A stretch of 64,000 nucleotides of DNA, taken from positions 62,001-126,000 of the forward strand of contig NZ_JANIGO010000003.1 of NCBI RefSeq assembly GCF_024518835.1, given 5' to 3'. Position numbers and translations under genes: made by a program. Below, piece after piece: positions 55,025 to 62,410 of this stretch. The notes under the pieces are model-generated. The model saw nothing but the letters and a program-made list of their open reading frames with translations. It had not been told where the DNA came from and made no database searches. Every line of letters starts with the position of its first letter. Positions within the stretch are counted from its first letter, which is position 1. This stretch comes from Limnobacter humi (GTDB lineage Bacteria; Pseudomonadota; Gammaproteobacteria; Burkholderiales; Burkholderiaceae_B).

Positions 55025-55182
55025 TGTTTTTACCTCTTTTTTCTATAGCCAGTATAACCCAATGAAAAAAAAGGATTTGACATTTTTCCATCTGTCAAAA
55101 AACCACTCTACAAGCTGTAAGGCACGTAAATGCTGTGTTCTGGAGGTTAAGTTACTTAAGTACCCCGTTTTCTAGTGTAATC
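55025..55182. other. Right island end with recombinase promoter region
   Basis: 158 bp between the IntA-like start and the right junction. AT-rich, with poly-A/T tracts likely to carry the promoter. Near the end are a dyad GTTACTTAAGTAC and the terminal repeat at 55168-55179. No gene seen. Confidence 0.5.
55168..55179 (-). repeat. Imperfect terminal repeat, right end
   Basis: TTTTCTAGTGTA, read inward on the minus strand as TACACTAGAAAA, partly matches TACAAGAAAA at 21321-21330. It ends 3 bp from the junction. Candidate arm of the recombinase core site. Confidence 0.4.
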
Positions 55183-55476
55183 AATTGCCCCCAGCACCAC
55201 CGCTTGCACCATGCCAAAAATGAGGCGTACCACGACTGCAACTACGGCGGGATTTTGATTGTGTGGGACCGCTGGTTCGGCACCTTTCGCGACTTTCAGC
55301 CCGGCGTGGCGCCAGTGTATGGCACCCTCACGCCCGTGCTCTCAACCAACCCGCTCAAACAGGGCATCATGGGTTGGGTACATTTGCTCCAAAAAGTGGG
55401 CAAGGCACCGGGATTGCTCAACAAATTGAAGTGCCTGTGGTTGCCACCCGGCTGGACACCGTCCAAAACCGCTTGA
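55183..55476 (+). pseudogene. Fatty-acid hydroxylase/sterol desaturase, 3' part
   Basis: The 97 C-terminal codons of the gene begun at 20711. The third histidine box CPQHHRLHHAKNE and the family segment NYGGILIVWDRWFGTF are here. A chance ATG inside the island (55135) opens the same frame, but there is no family sequence before 55183. The stop (55474-55476) overlaps the CueR-type promoter of copA by 4 bp. Confidence 0.92.
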
Positions 55477-55497
55477 CCTTGACATCATGGTAAAGTT
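55473..55497 (+). promoter_or_regulatory. CueR-type promoter/operator of copA
   Basis: TTGACCTTGACATCATGGTA begins a dyad between a -35 TTGACC and the start of copA, the MerR-family layout with a long spacer. The same TTGACCTTG core is found on the minus strand before gst (58832-58856) and copZ (59557-59580). Confidence 0.82.
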
Positions 55498-55529
55498 CAA
55501 AGTCAGTCCATCGACTGATGGAGAACGCC

Positions 55530-57749
55530 ATGAACACCAACACCAACCCGCATCCAACGGTGTTGCGCATCGAGGGCATGACCTGTGCCTCGTGCGTGGC
55601 ACGGGTTGAAAAAGCCCTCAAAAAAGTACCCGGTGTGCGGGAAGCCACCGTCAACCTGGCGACCGAGAAAGCCCAGATTGAGGCGCAGGGTGTGAGCCCA
55701 GCACAACTGATTGAGGCGATTCAAAAAGCAGGTTATGACGCCAGCCTGGTGGACCATGACCAGGCACCTTCTGCCAGTGAAACGTCCACGCCTGGGCTAC
55801 CAGCCTGGTGGCCAGTGGCCGCCGCTGCCGCCCTCAGCATTCCATTGGTGCTACCCATGCTCTGGATGCCGTTTGGCATCGACTGGATGCTGCCGGCCTG
55901 GTTGCAATGGCTGCTGGCAACCCCAGTTCAGTTTGTGCTGGGTGCCCGGTTTTACAAGGCCGGTTGGCGAGCGTTGAAAGCTGGCGCTGGCAACATGGAC
56001 CTGCTGGTGGCCCTGGGCACGAGTGCTGCCTATGGCCTGTCGGTGTATTTGGTGTTTGCACACAGCAGCCATGAGGGCATGGTCCCCCACCTGTACTTTG
56101 AGTCATCTGCGGTGGTCATCACCTTGGTACTCCTGGGAAAATTCCTGGAAGGCCGGGCCAAAGCCCAAACCGTCGAGGCGCTTCGGGCACTGGAGGCTCT
56201 GAAGGTGACATCGGCCATTGTGCGTCGCCACGGGCTGGAAGCGGAAATCCCGGTTCATGAAGTGCGCATCGGTGATTTGATTGTGGTGCGCCCTGGCGAC
56301 CGCATTGCGGTGGACGGCATTGTGCGCGACGGCGAGAGCCATGTGGATGAATCGTTGCTGACCGGTGAAAGCCTGCCCGTCACCAAGCAGGTGGGCAGCA
56401 CAGTCACAGGCGGTGCCATCAACAGCGATGGGGTACTGTTGATCGAAACCACCGCCATCGGCAGCGACACGGTGTTGTCCCGCATCATTCAACTGGTGGA
56501 AGATGCCCAAGCCAAAAAAGCCCCCATCCAACGTTTGGTGGACCAGGTCAGCAGTGTGTTTGTACCGGTGGTGCTGGTGCTGTCAGTCCTGACTTTATTG
56601 GCATGGGGTTGGTTAACGGGCGATTGGGAGCAGGCGCTGTTGAACGCGGTGGCGGTGCAAGTCATTGCCTGCCCTTGCGCCCTGGGGCTGGCCACACCGA
56701 CGGCCATCATGGCCGGTACAGGCGTGGCTGCCCAACACGGTATTTTGATCAAGGATGCGGAGGCGCTTGAACTGGCGCACCGCATATCCGTGGTCGCATT
56801 CGACAAAACAGGCACACTCACCGAAGGCAAACCCCGCGTGGTCGCCGTGGATGCAGCCGCCCAGGCTTGGGATGCGCATCAAGTCCTGGAATTGGCCGCA
56901 GCAGTCCAGGCCCACAGTGATCACCCGCTGGCCAAAGCCATTGTGTCGCAAGCGCAGGCAGAACAACTGCAATGGCCCACGGTGCAAAACCTCAAAGCCC
57001 TGCCAGGGCGCGGCGTGGAGGCCCAATGGAACGGGCAACGCGTGTTGTTGGGCAATGCACGGCTGATGCAGGACAACAGCGTTGATCTGGACTCACTTTT
57101 CCAGCAAGGGCAAGCCCATGAAGCGGCGGGGAAAACACTGTCTTGGCTGGCCTTGGACCATGCCCTGCTGGGCCTGATTGCCCTGGGTGACACATTGAAA
57201 CCCCAGGCAGCCCAAGCCATCCAGCAGTTACAGCAACACGGTGTGCGCAGCGTGATGCTGACCGGCGACAATGCCGGCGCTGCGGACAACATTGCACAGC
57301 GATTGAAGCTGACAGACTTTCGCGCCAACGTACTGCCTCAAGACAAAGCAGCCGTCGTGAGCGAACTGCGGGGGCAAGGCCAGGTGGTGGCCATGGTGGG
57401 CGACGGTATTAACGATGCCCCCGCACTGGCTGCCGCCGATGTGGGCATTGCCATGTCCACAGGCACCGATGTGGCCATGCACACGGCTGGCATTACGCTG
57501 ATGCGGGGCAACCCAGCCCTGGTGGGCGATGCCATCGACATTTCGCGCCACACCTTCCGCAAAATCCGCCAAAACCTGTTTTGGGCCTTTGTGTACAACG
57601 CAGTCGGCATTCCGTTGGCTGCCTTGGGTTTGTTGAACCCCATGCTGGCTGGTGCGGCCATGGCCATGAGCTCCGTGAGTGTGGTCAGCAATGCGCTCTT
57701 GCTCAAGCGCTGGAAACCCAAAGCCGATGTTTTAAACAAGGGCCATTAA
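55530..57749 (+). CDS. copA: Copper-exporting P1B-type ATPase
   Basis: A 739-residue pump (start at 55530, with GGAG six bases upstream; an ATG at 55518 is also in frame). The N-terminal metal-binding domain has GMTCASC, the membrane metal site is CPC (in [16 protein letters not shown]), the phosphorylation motif is DKTGTLTEG and the ATP-hinge is [16 protein letters not shown]. It exports Cu(I) from the cytosol. cueR follows 13 bp downstream and a CueR-type promoter precedes it. Confidence 0.96.
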   Translation: MNTNTNPHPTVLRIEGMTCASCVARVEKALKKVPGVREATVNLATEKAQIEAQGVSPAQLIEAIQKAGYDASLVDHDQAPSASETSTPGLPAWWPVAAAAALSIPLVLPMLWMPFGIDWMLPAWLQWLLATPVQFVLGARFYKAGWRALKAGAGNMDLLVALGTSAAYGLSVYLVFAHSSHEGMVPHLYFESSAVVITLVLLGKFLEGRAKAQTVEALRALEALKVTSAIVRRHGLEAEIPVHEVRIGDLIVVRPGDRIAVDGIVRDGESHVDESLLTGESLPVTKQVGSTVTGGAINSDGVLLIETTAIGSDTVLSRIIQLVEDAQAKKAPIQRLVDQVSSVFVPVVLVLSVLTLLAWGWLTGDWEQALLNAVAVQVIACPCALGLATPTAIMAGTGVAAQHGILIKDAEALELAHRISVVAFDKTGTLTEGKPRVVAVDAAAQAWDAHQVLELAAAVQAHSDHPLAKAIVSQAQAEQLQWPTVQNLKALPGRGVEAQWNGQRVLLGNARLMQDNSVDLDSLFQQGQAHEAAGKTLSWLALDHALLGLIALGDTLKPQAAQAIQQLQQHGVRSVMLTGDNAGAADNIAQRLKLTDFRANVLPQDKAAVVSELRGQGQVVAMVGDGINDAPALAAADVGIAMSTGTDVAMHTAGITLMRGNPALVGDAIDISRHTFRKIRQNLFWAFVYNAVGIPLAALGLLNPMLAGAAMAMSSVSVVSNALLLKRWKPKADVLNKGH

Positions 57750-57762
57750 GGAATTGAACCCC

Positions 57763-58173
57763 ATGATGAATATTGGAGAAGCGTCCAAACACACGGGCAT
57801 CAGCGCCAAGATGATCCGCTACTATGAAAGCATCGGATTGATTGGCGAGGCCAACCGAACCTTCTCCGGTTACCGCCAGTACAACGACCGGGATGTGCAA
57901 ACCCTGCGCTTCATTCGCAGGTCCCGAGACTTGGGGTTTTCCATTGAACGCATCAAGACCCTGCTGGCCTTGTGGCAAGACCAGGGGCGCAAAAGCGCCG
58001 ATGTCAAAAAGCTGGCCCAGCAATACATCGCTGAATTGGACGCAGACATTGAGAAACTACAGTCCATTCGACAACAGCTTCAACACCTTCAGCACTGTTG
58101 CCATGGGGACAACCGCCCGGACTGCCCCATTCTGGATGAATTGGGCGCACCGGGCGGCAAAGGATCACACTGA
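57763..58173 (+). CDS. cueR: CueR-type MerR-family copper regulator
   Basis: A 136-residue activator. The ATG at 57763 is used (AAGGA about 10 bases upstream; the in-frame TTG at 57754 is poorly spaced). It has the MerR HTH (MNIGEASKHTGISAKMIRYY and ANRTFSGYRQYNDRDVQTLR) and a coiled coil. The metal-binding loop CCHGDNRPDCPIL has the two Cys of CueR spaced for Cu(I). Downstream of copA, it would activate the three similar promoters in this region. Confidence 0.94.
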   Translation: MMNIGEASKHTGISAKMIRYYESIGLIGEANRTFSGYRQYNDRDVQTLRFIRRSRDLGFSIERIKTLLALWQDQGRKSADVKKLAQQYIAELDADIEKLQSIRQQLQHLQHCCHGDNRPDCPILDELGAPGGKGSH

Positions 58174-58181
58174 GGGTCGAT

Positions 58182-58793
58182 TTATTTGATCCAGCCTTCT
58201 GCCTTCATGGCCCGCTGCACGGCGGGCCGTAGTGCCACACGCTGGCGATAAGCCTCCAGGGCGGGCCAGCCACCAGGCAGGTCCACGCCCACAAACCCGC
58301 ACCAGCCCAACACGTTGAACAGGTAGGCATCGGCCACGGTGAATTGCTCGCCCATCAGGTAGGTGTTGCTGCCGAGCAATTCCACGATGTCAGTGAGACG
58401 TTTACCCAGCTTGTTCCGGAAGTGCGGCTTGATCTCGGTCGACAACTCACGGTCAAACAGCGGTGAAAACCCTTTGTGAATTTCAGAATTGATGAAACCC
58501 AACAACGACTGCAATTGGGTTCGGGCCAAGGTGCCGTTGGCGGGGGCCAACTTCAATTCAGGTTTTAAGTCGGCCAGGTATTGCACAATGGCCGGGCCCT
58601 CGCTGATGCGTTCGCCGCCGTCCAGCTCCAACAGCTGGACGTGGCCTTTGGGGTTGATGGCGTAATAATCACTGCCGTCTTCCAAGGTGTGGGTTTTCAA
58701 ACTGACCGCAACGGCCGAGACGGGCAAGCCCAGCTCTTCAATCACAATGCGGGGGGACAGGGAACAGGTTCCCGAGGAGTAGTACAGCTTCAT
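58182..58793 (-). CDS. Glutathione S-transferase
   Basis: A 203-residue GST with a thioredoxin-like N-terminus (MKLYYSSGTCSLSPRIVIEE, with the Ser/Cys glutathione site of beta-class enzymes, and GDGGERISEGPAIVQYLADL-like ERISEGPAIVQYLADL) and an all-helical C-domain. The ATG at 58793 starts the family homology. A TTGACCTTG CueR-type box on the minus strand lies about 40 bp upstream, so copper may induce it. Converges with cueR. Confidence 0.92.
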   Translation of the reverse strand: MKLYYSSGTCSLSPRIVIEELGLPVSAVAVSLKTHTLEDGSDYYAINPKGHVQLLELDGGERISEGPAIVQYLADLKPELKLAPANGTLARTQLQSLLGFINSEIHKGFSPLFDRELSTEIKPHFRNKLGKRLTDIVELLGSNTYLMGEQFTVADAYLFNVLGWCGFVGVDLPGGWPALEAYRQRVALRPAVQRAMKAEGWIK

Positions 58794-58831
58794 GGCGTTC
58801 TCCGGAATCAATCAAACGGAACATCATCCTG

Positions 58832-58856
58832 AAGTGTGCCACGGTGGCAAGGTCAA
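58832..58856 (-). promoter_or_regulatory. CueR-type promoter of the GST gene
   Basis: On the minus strand it reads TTGACCTTGCCACCGTGGCA, with the dyad GCCACCGTGGC. It shares the TTGACCTTG-C-A...TGG pattern with the copA and copZ sites and sits about 40 bp before the GST start. Confidence 0.78.
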
Positions 58857-58869
58857 GAGCGCAGTGGAC

Positions 58870-59181
58870 TCAACTGTGGTGAGGTTCTTCGATCAAGCGC
58901 TCGGCTGGTGCACGGTTGACCGCACACCCACCATCGCGAAACGAACTGGTCCACTTGTCCTCGGATGTCAACAGCGACACAGCCGCCAAAGCGCCGGGAA
59001 GCCTTTTCAGCTCACTCGCGAGGATGTCTGGCTTGACCGGGCTCGCCCCCAGCCAGCTTTCTTCCCGTCGGTCGGTGTATTTGGATTTCTTGGAAAAACC
59101 GGGCAAGCCTTCATCGGCCAGGGCCGGAGCGGTCATGGCCACGCTGGAGGCCAGCAGGGCAGACAAGGATGCGTGCTTCAT
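58870..59181 (-). CDS. Secreted protein of unknown function in the copper block
   Basis: A 103-residue exported protein, with a signal peptide ending near APALA-DEGL. The mature part is polar, with a single Cys and two His at the C-terminus. Family unknown. It lies between copZ and gst, on the same strand as both, and may be part of copper stress handling (inferred from position only). Confidence 0.55.
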   Translation of the reverse strand: MKHASLSALLASSVAMTAPALADEGLPGFSKKSKYTDRREESWLGASPVKPDILASELKRLPGALAAVSLLTSEDKWTSSFRDGGCAVNRAPAERLIEEPHHS

Positions 59182-59312
59182 GCGGAAAAACCTGCAAAGA
59201 GAATCGAACCTGAGAAAGCTAACGCCCTGCTCAGCTGCTTCGTTGACGCCCCCGTCAAACCATTTGGGGGATAAACAGGCCGCAATTCTGGCTTTGGTGC
59301 ATGAAACCTTGA

Positions 59313-59519
59313 TTACAGCGCTTTCACACCGGTTACGACGTAGCCATCGTCGGCCAACGCGGCTTTGACCTCATCCAGATCCACCTCACCGTCCACCGTC
59401 ACGGTTTTGGAAGGCAGGTCCACGCGTACCTTGGCCTGTGGATGAAGGCCAACAATGGCTTTTGTAACATGGCTGGCACAATGGCCACAGGTCATGCCGT
59501 TTACGGTCATCTCAATCAT
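59313..59519 (-). CDS. copZ: Copper chaperone CopZ-like heavy-metal-binding protein
   Basis: A 68-residue ferredoxin-like metal-binding domain with the Cu(I) motif MTCGHC near residue 9. It probably passes Cu(I) to CopA. A TTGACCTTG box precedes it on the same strand (59557-59580). Normal length for the family. Confidence 0.92.
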   Translation of the reverse strand: MIEMTVNGMTCGHCASHVTKAIVGLHPQAKVRVDLPSKTVTVDGEVDLDEVKAALADDGYVVTGVKAL

Positions 59520-59556
59520 GGAGTTCTCCTGGGTGCAACAACAAGAATGATGATCA

Positions 59557-59580
59557 GCCTTACCACCATGGCAAGGTCAA
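59557..59580 (-). promoter_or_regulatory. CueR-type promoter of copZ
   Basis: On the minus strand, TTGACCTTGCCATGGTGGTA, with the dyad CCATGG-centred, about 40 bp before copZ. Closest to the classic CueR/MerR sequence of the three sites. Confidence 0.82.
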
Positions 59581-59666
59581 GCACTGAAAACACAATCATC
59601 CGTAATTTGCGTACACTGGGTGCAACACGTGCGTGTCTTTTTTCTGCACTTTGCCCGGAAAGCACT

Positions 59667-60383
59667 GTGAATCATCGCCCCGCCCTTCATGTGTCTGCCA
59701 TCGCCTTGCTCATGCTGACGTCAGCCTGCGGCACGCTGGAACCCGAGCCCAAACAGGACCTGGTCAGCATGGTGCAGCTCTTTGAGACACTGCGAAATGA
59801 ATACGAAGTGCCTTATTCACGCTTGGGGCTGGAAGACACGCAATTGTATGCCTATGCCAAAGCCAATCACCATGTCGTCATGGACGAGCCATTTGCCAGC
59901 CAGCTAACCGAGCCCGCCATGCGGTTTGTGCTGGTGCATGAACTGACCCACGTGCGCTTTCAAGACCCGCGGCAAGCCCACCAGCTGCTGAAAAAAATCC
60001 ATGCTGAGCAAGGCGGTGATGGTGACCAGCGATTCATGACGTTGTTGGGTCGGTACGCTGCGCACCCTGAATTTCAGGCCTTTGTACGACAGGCCGAAAC
60101 CCGTGCCAATGAGGCCGCCATCGAACACCTGGAAAAGCGCCACATGGATGTGTGCGCCGCCGTTCGGGAAATTGAAACCCAAACCGGGCAGCGCTTCTCA
60201 GTGGGCACCAACACCGCGTGCAACATCGCCAACCAGGTGGATGCCCCCAACGCTGTGGACGTTAGCCCCCCGAACGGCGTGGGTCCAATGCCATCCGTTT
60301 CTGAATCACTTCCGTTGCCTTCGCCGCAGACAACGCTGCCACATAAAAGCGAAGACCCCGCGCCAGCAGAGAAGTCAGAATAA
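59667..60383 (+). CDS. Lipoprotein with HExxH metallopeptidase motif
   Basis: A 238-residue protein from a GTG at 59667, which gives a lipoprotein signal with lipobox LTSAC. The frame is open further upstream through copZ, but that part is antisense to a real gene. HELTHVRFQ (about residue 90) fits a zinc HExxH protease motif. The C-terminal 45 residues are Pro/Ser-rich and overlap the DedA-family gene on the other strand by 122 bp, so the true end may be non-essential. A similar exported HExxH protein lies at 12104-12778. Confidence 0.65.
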   Translation: MNHRPALHVSAIALLMLTSACGTLEPEPKQDLVSMVQLFETLRNEYEVPYSRLGLEDTQLYAYAKANHHVVMDEPFASQLTEPAMRFVLVHELTHVRFQDPRQAHQLLKKIHAEQGGDGDQRFMTLLGRYAAHPEFQAFVRQAETRANEAAIEHLEKRHMDVCAAVREIETQTGQRFSVGTNTACNIANQVDAPNAVDVSPPNGVGPMPSVSESLPLPSPQTTLPHKSEDPAPAEKSE

Positions 60384-60855
60384 ACACCGCGATGTTCATG
60401 CCGAACAATCCCGATGTGATGGTCATCACCTTGTAAGGCAGGGGGCTGATGGCACTGACCAGAATCGACAAACCACCCCACTCTTTGAAAAAGGCCTCCG
60501 TGGCTGCAAAAGCGCCGGTGTAGCCCCACTGAGCGATCAACTCACGCGACCAATCGGCCGCAAAATGCCCAATGGCATAGCCCAGCAGTCCCCCCGCAGT
60601 GGACGCCACGGTGCCCACCAAGGCAAACCACTTGGCTTTCTCCGGTTTGGCAATGCACATGGGAATGAGCATGGCATAGGGCGGTATCGGAAAGAACGAT
60701 GCCTCAATGAAACTGATCACAGCCAGCAAGGCCGGCGCATGTTTGTGTCCCGCCCAACGGGCGAACAAGCGGGCAAAGTAGCCCATTTTTTGTTCAACCG
60801 CCGCTTGTTCGGCAACGGCCTGTTTTGACGGTGGCGTGGTGTTGTGCGGGTTCAT
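60262..60855 (-). CDS. DedA-family (YqaA-like) membrane protein
   Basis: A 197-residue integral membrane protein. The ATG at 60855 (MNPHNTTPPSK) is used although the frame runs back to 61716, because that extension lies antisense to the DUF6091 gene. Conserved features: AVISFIEASFFPIPPYAMLI, GLLGYAIGHF and ISPLPYKVMTITSGLFG. Role in membrane maintenance, as in other DedA proteins. Confidence 0.88.
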   Translation of the reverse strand: MNPHNTTPPSKQAVAEQAAVEQKMGYFARLFARWAGHKHAPALLAVISFIEASFFPIPPYAMLIPMCIAKPEKAKWFALVGTVASTAGGLLGYAIGHFAADWSRELIAQWGYTGAFAATEAFFKEWGGLSILVSAISPLPYKVMTITSGLFGMNIAVFILTSLLARGLRFYVAALSAAKATEVIQKRMALDPRRSGG

Positions 60856-61026
60856 GGCGAAAGACAAAACATCGAATGGGGCCATTGTAGACGGGGAATG
60901 TGAATCCAATCCGAATTCGCCTCCATTCGCAGCCGATACTTGCCGTCCTGGGGATAGCGCTGCCATACTCCGATGGCAACAAGAGGCTGTAAGCCCGTTC
61001 CCCATCGTTATCCGGAGACAATAATC

Positions 61027-62028
61027 ATGAACAAAACCGCCGCCTTGCTGGCGTTGGCCACCGGCCTGTTGATTGCGCCCAGCGCCTTTGCCGCCCCCAC
61101 CAAAATGTGTATTTTCGACATTGCTGGACGCAATGGCCCCGCCTTCAACCAGGCCCGTGACTATGCGGTGGCCGCCAAGGAATGGGGCGCCGACATTGAA
61201 TTGCAAGCGTACGTGGATGAGCGCTTGGTGGCGGAGGATTTCAAGACAGGCAAGTGCGACGCGGTGGCCATTTCTGCCCTGCGTGGACGGCAGTTCAACC
61301 AGTTTGTGGGCAGCATCGACTCGATTGGTGCAGTGCCCACCTACAAGCACTTGCAGGCGATTATTGACCTGACCAACAATCCGAAACTCGCCCCCAAGAT
61401 GACGCAAGGGCATTTTGAGGTGGTGGGTATTTTGCCGATTGGTGCCGCTTATGTGATGGTGAACGATCGCAGCATCAACTCGGTGGAAAAAGCGGCTGGC
61501 AAAAAAATCGCGGTGCTGGATTACGACAAGTCGCAAGCCAAGATGGTGCAGCAATTGGGCGCACAACCCGTGTCGTCTGAGGTGATCAACTTTGGCAGCA
61601 AATTCAACAACGGCCAAGTGGACATTATTGCTGCACCGGCCATTGCCTACCAACCGCTTGAACTCTACAAAGGCATCGGTCAAAAAGGTGGCATTTACCG
61701 TTTTTCGCTGGTACAACTAACGGCCAACCTCATCATACGGAAAGACAAATTTCCGGAGGGTTTCGGTGCCAAGTCCCGGGTGTGGGTTTCAAAGCAGTTT
61801 GACCGCGCTGTGAAACTGGTCGACATTGCTGAAAAAGCTGTTCCAGCAGCCGCATGGCTGGACATTCCACCAGCAGACCATGCCAAGTACGAAGTGCTGA
61901 TGCGCGAAGCCCGAATCCAGATGACCAAGGAAGGCTTTTACGACGCGGAGATGACCAAGCTGCTGAAGAAAATTCGGTGCAAGTTTGACGCGGGTTTGGG
62001 TGAGTGTGCGGACAAAAACGAGAGCTGA
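61027..62028 (+). CDS. Putative solute-binding protein (DUF6091-like)
   Basis: A 333-residue periplasmic protein. The ATG at 61027 is followed by a signal peptide ending near APSAFA-APTK. The mature part resembles periplasmic binding proteins: EDFKTGKCDAVAISALRGRQ (ligand-region fold), SVEKAAGKKIAVLDYDKSQA. I assign DUF6091 from memory of the pattern. The ligand is unknown. No transporter genes are adjacent. Confidence 0.78.
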   Translation: MNKTAALLALATGLLIAPSAFAAPTKMCIFDIAGRNGPAFNQARDYAVAAKEWGADIELQAYVDERLVAEDFKTGKCDAVAISALRGRQFNQFVGSIDSIGAVPTYKHLQAIIDLTNNPKLAPKMTQGHFEVVGILPIGAAYVMVNDRSINSVEKAAGKKIAVLDYDKSQAKMVQQLGAQPVSSEVINFGSKFNNGQVDIIAAPAIAYQPLELYKGIGQKGGIYRFSLVQLTANLIIRKDKFPEGFGAKSRVWVSKQFDRAVKLVDIAEKAVPAAAWLDIPPADHAKYEVLMREARIQMTKEGFYDAEMTKLLKKIRCKFDAGLGECADKNES

Positions 62029-62188
62029 TCGGGACAGTTCGACAATGCGCGGGGCAACCTTTACATTCGGGGGGCGTTCGGACTGGGCTACCGGAGCTGC
62101 TGGAGGCCAATAAACCTCGATGAGTAACAGTACCGCCAGGGGTAATAACCGACCCGGCAATTGACCATGGTCGGCGATACTCAACAAC

Positions 62189-62320
62189 TCAGGACTTCTT
62201 CTCGTCCTTCACCGGTGCGTTGCTCTTGGGCTGGTCACCCAGGATACTTTTGGCTGGGCAAATCTTGAATGCGGGGCATTTCTGGCAACCAACAGCCACT
62301 GCAATGGGGCATACAGTCAT
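62189..62320 (-). CDS. Small cysteine-rich protein, 43 aa
   Basis: Starting at the ATG at 62320, MTVCPIAVAVGCQKCPAFKI followed by a Cys and a charged tail: four Cys in about 21 residues (C4, C12, C15, C21), which could bind metal or an iron-sulphur cluster. The frame extends 26 codons further upstream without good signals. It lies between the DUF6091 gene and edd. Unknown function. Confidence 0.5.
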   Translation of the reverse strand: MTVCPIAVAVGCQKCPAFKICPAKSILGDQPKSNAPVKDEKKS

Positions 62321-62410
62321 GGCAATATCCTTGATATGAGTAGGGGTATCACCATCATGGCAGAGGGCTGCCCCGAACTCAAGCAAAAAACCCGACAAAT
62401 CCTTCCATTT

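Larger units (their letters stand above)
21313..55182. mobile_element. Genomic island inserted in the desaturase gene, SE-like, about 33.9 kb
   Basis: The boundaries come from the broken host gene: codon TTC at 21311-21313 continues as AAT at 55183-55185. A shared TC dinucleotide means the exact joint could move by 2 bp. The island is AT-richer than the host except where a composite transposon is nested in it. A four-gene recombinase module reads inward from the right end (55024 to 48850), followed by a type I R-M operon, a large STAND-like protein and short unknown genes. Module order (recombinase, degenerate recombinase, long recombinase, small helper) resembles the SE class described in Vibrio; no relaxase or complete conjugation system is present. 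Confidence 0.88.

Noticed and set aside
21314-55182. Search for a tRNA attachment site or CRISPR array on the island
   Set aside because: No tRNA-like sequence at either junction and no regularly spaced repeats were seen; the target is a protein gene.
60856-61716. Long N-terminal extension of the DedA-family frame
   Set aside because: Antisense to the DUF6091 gene; DedA homology begins at the ATG at 60855.
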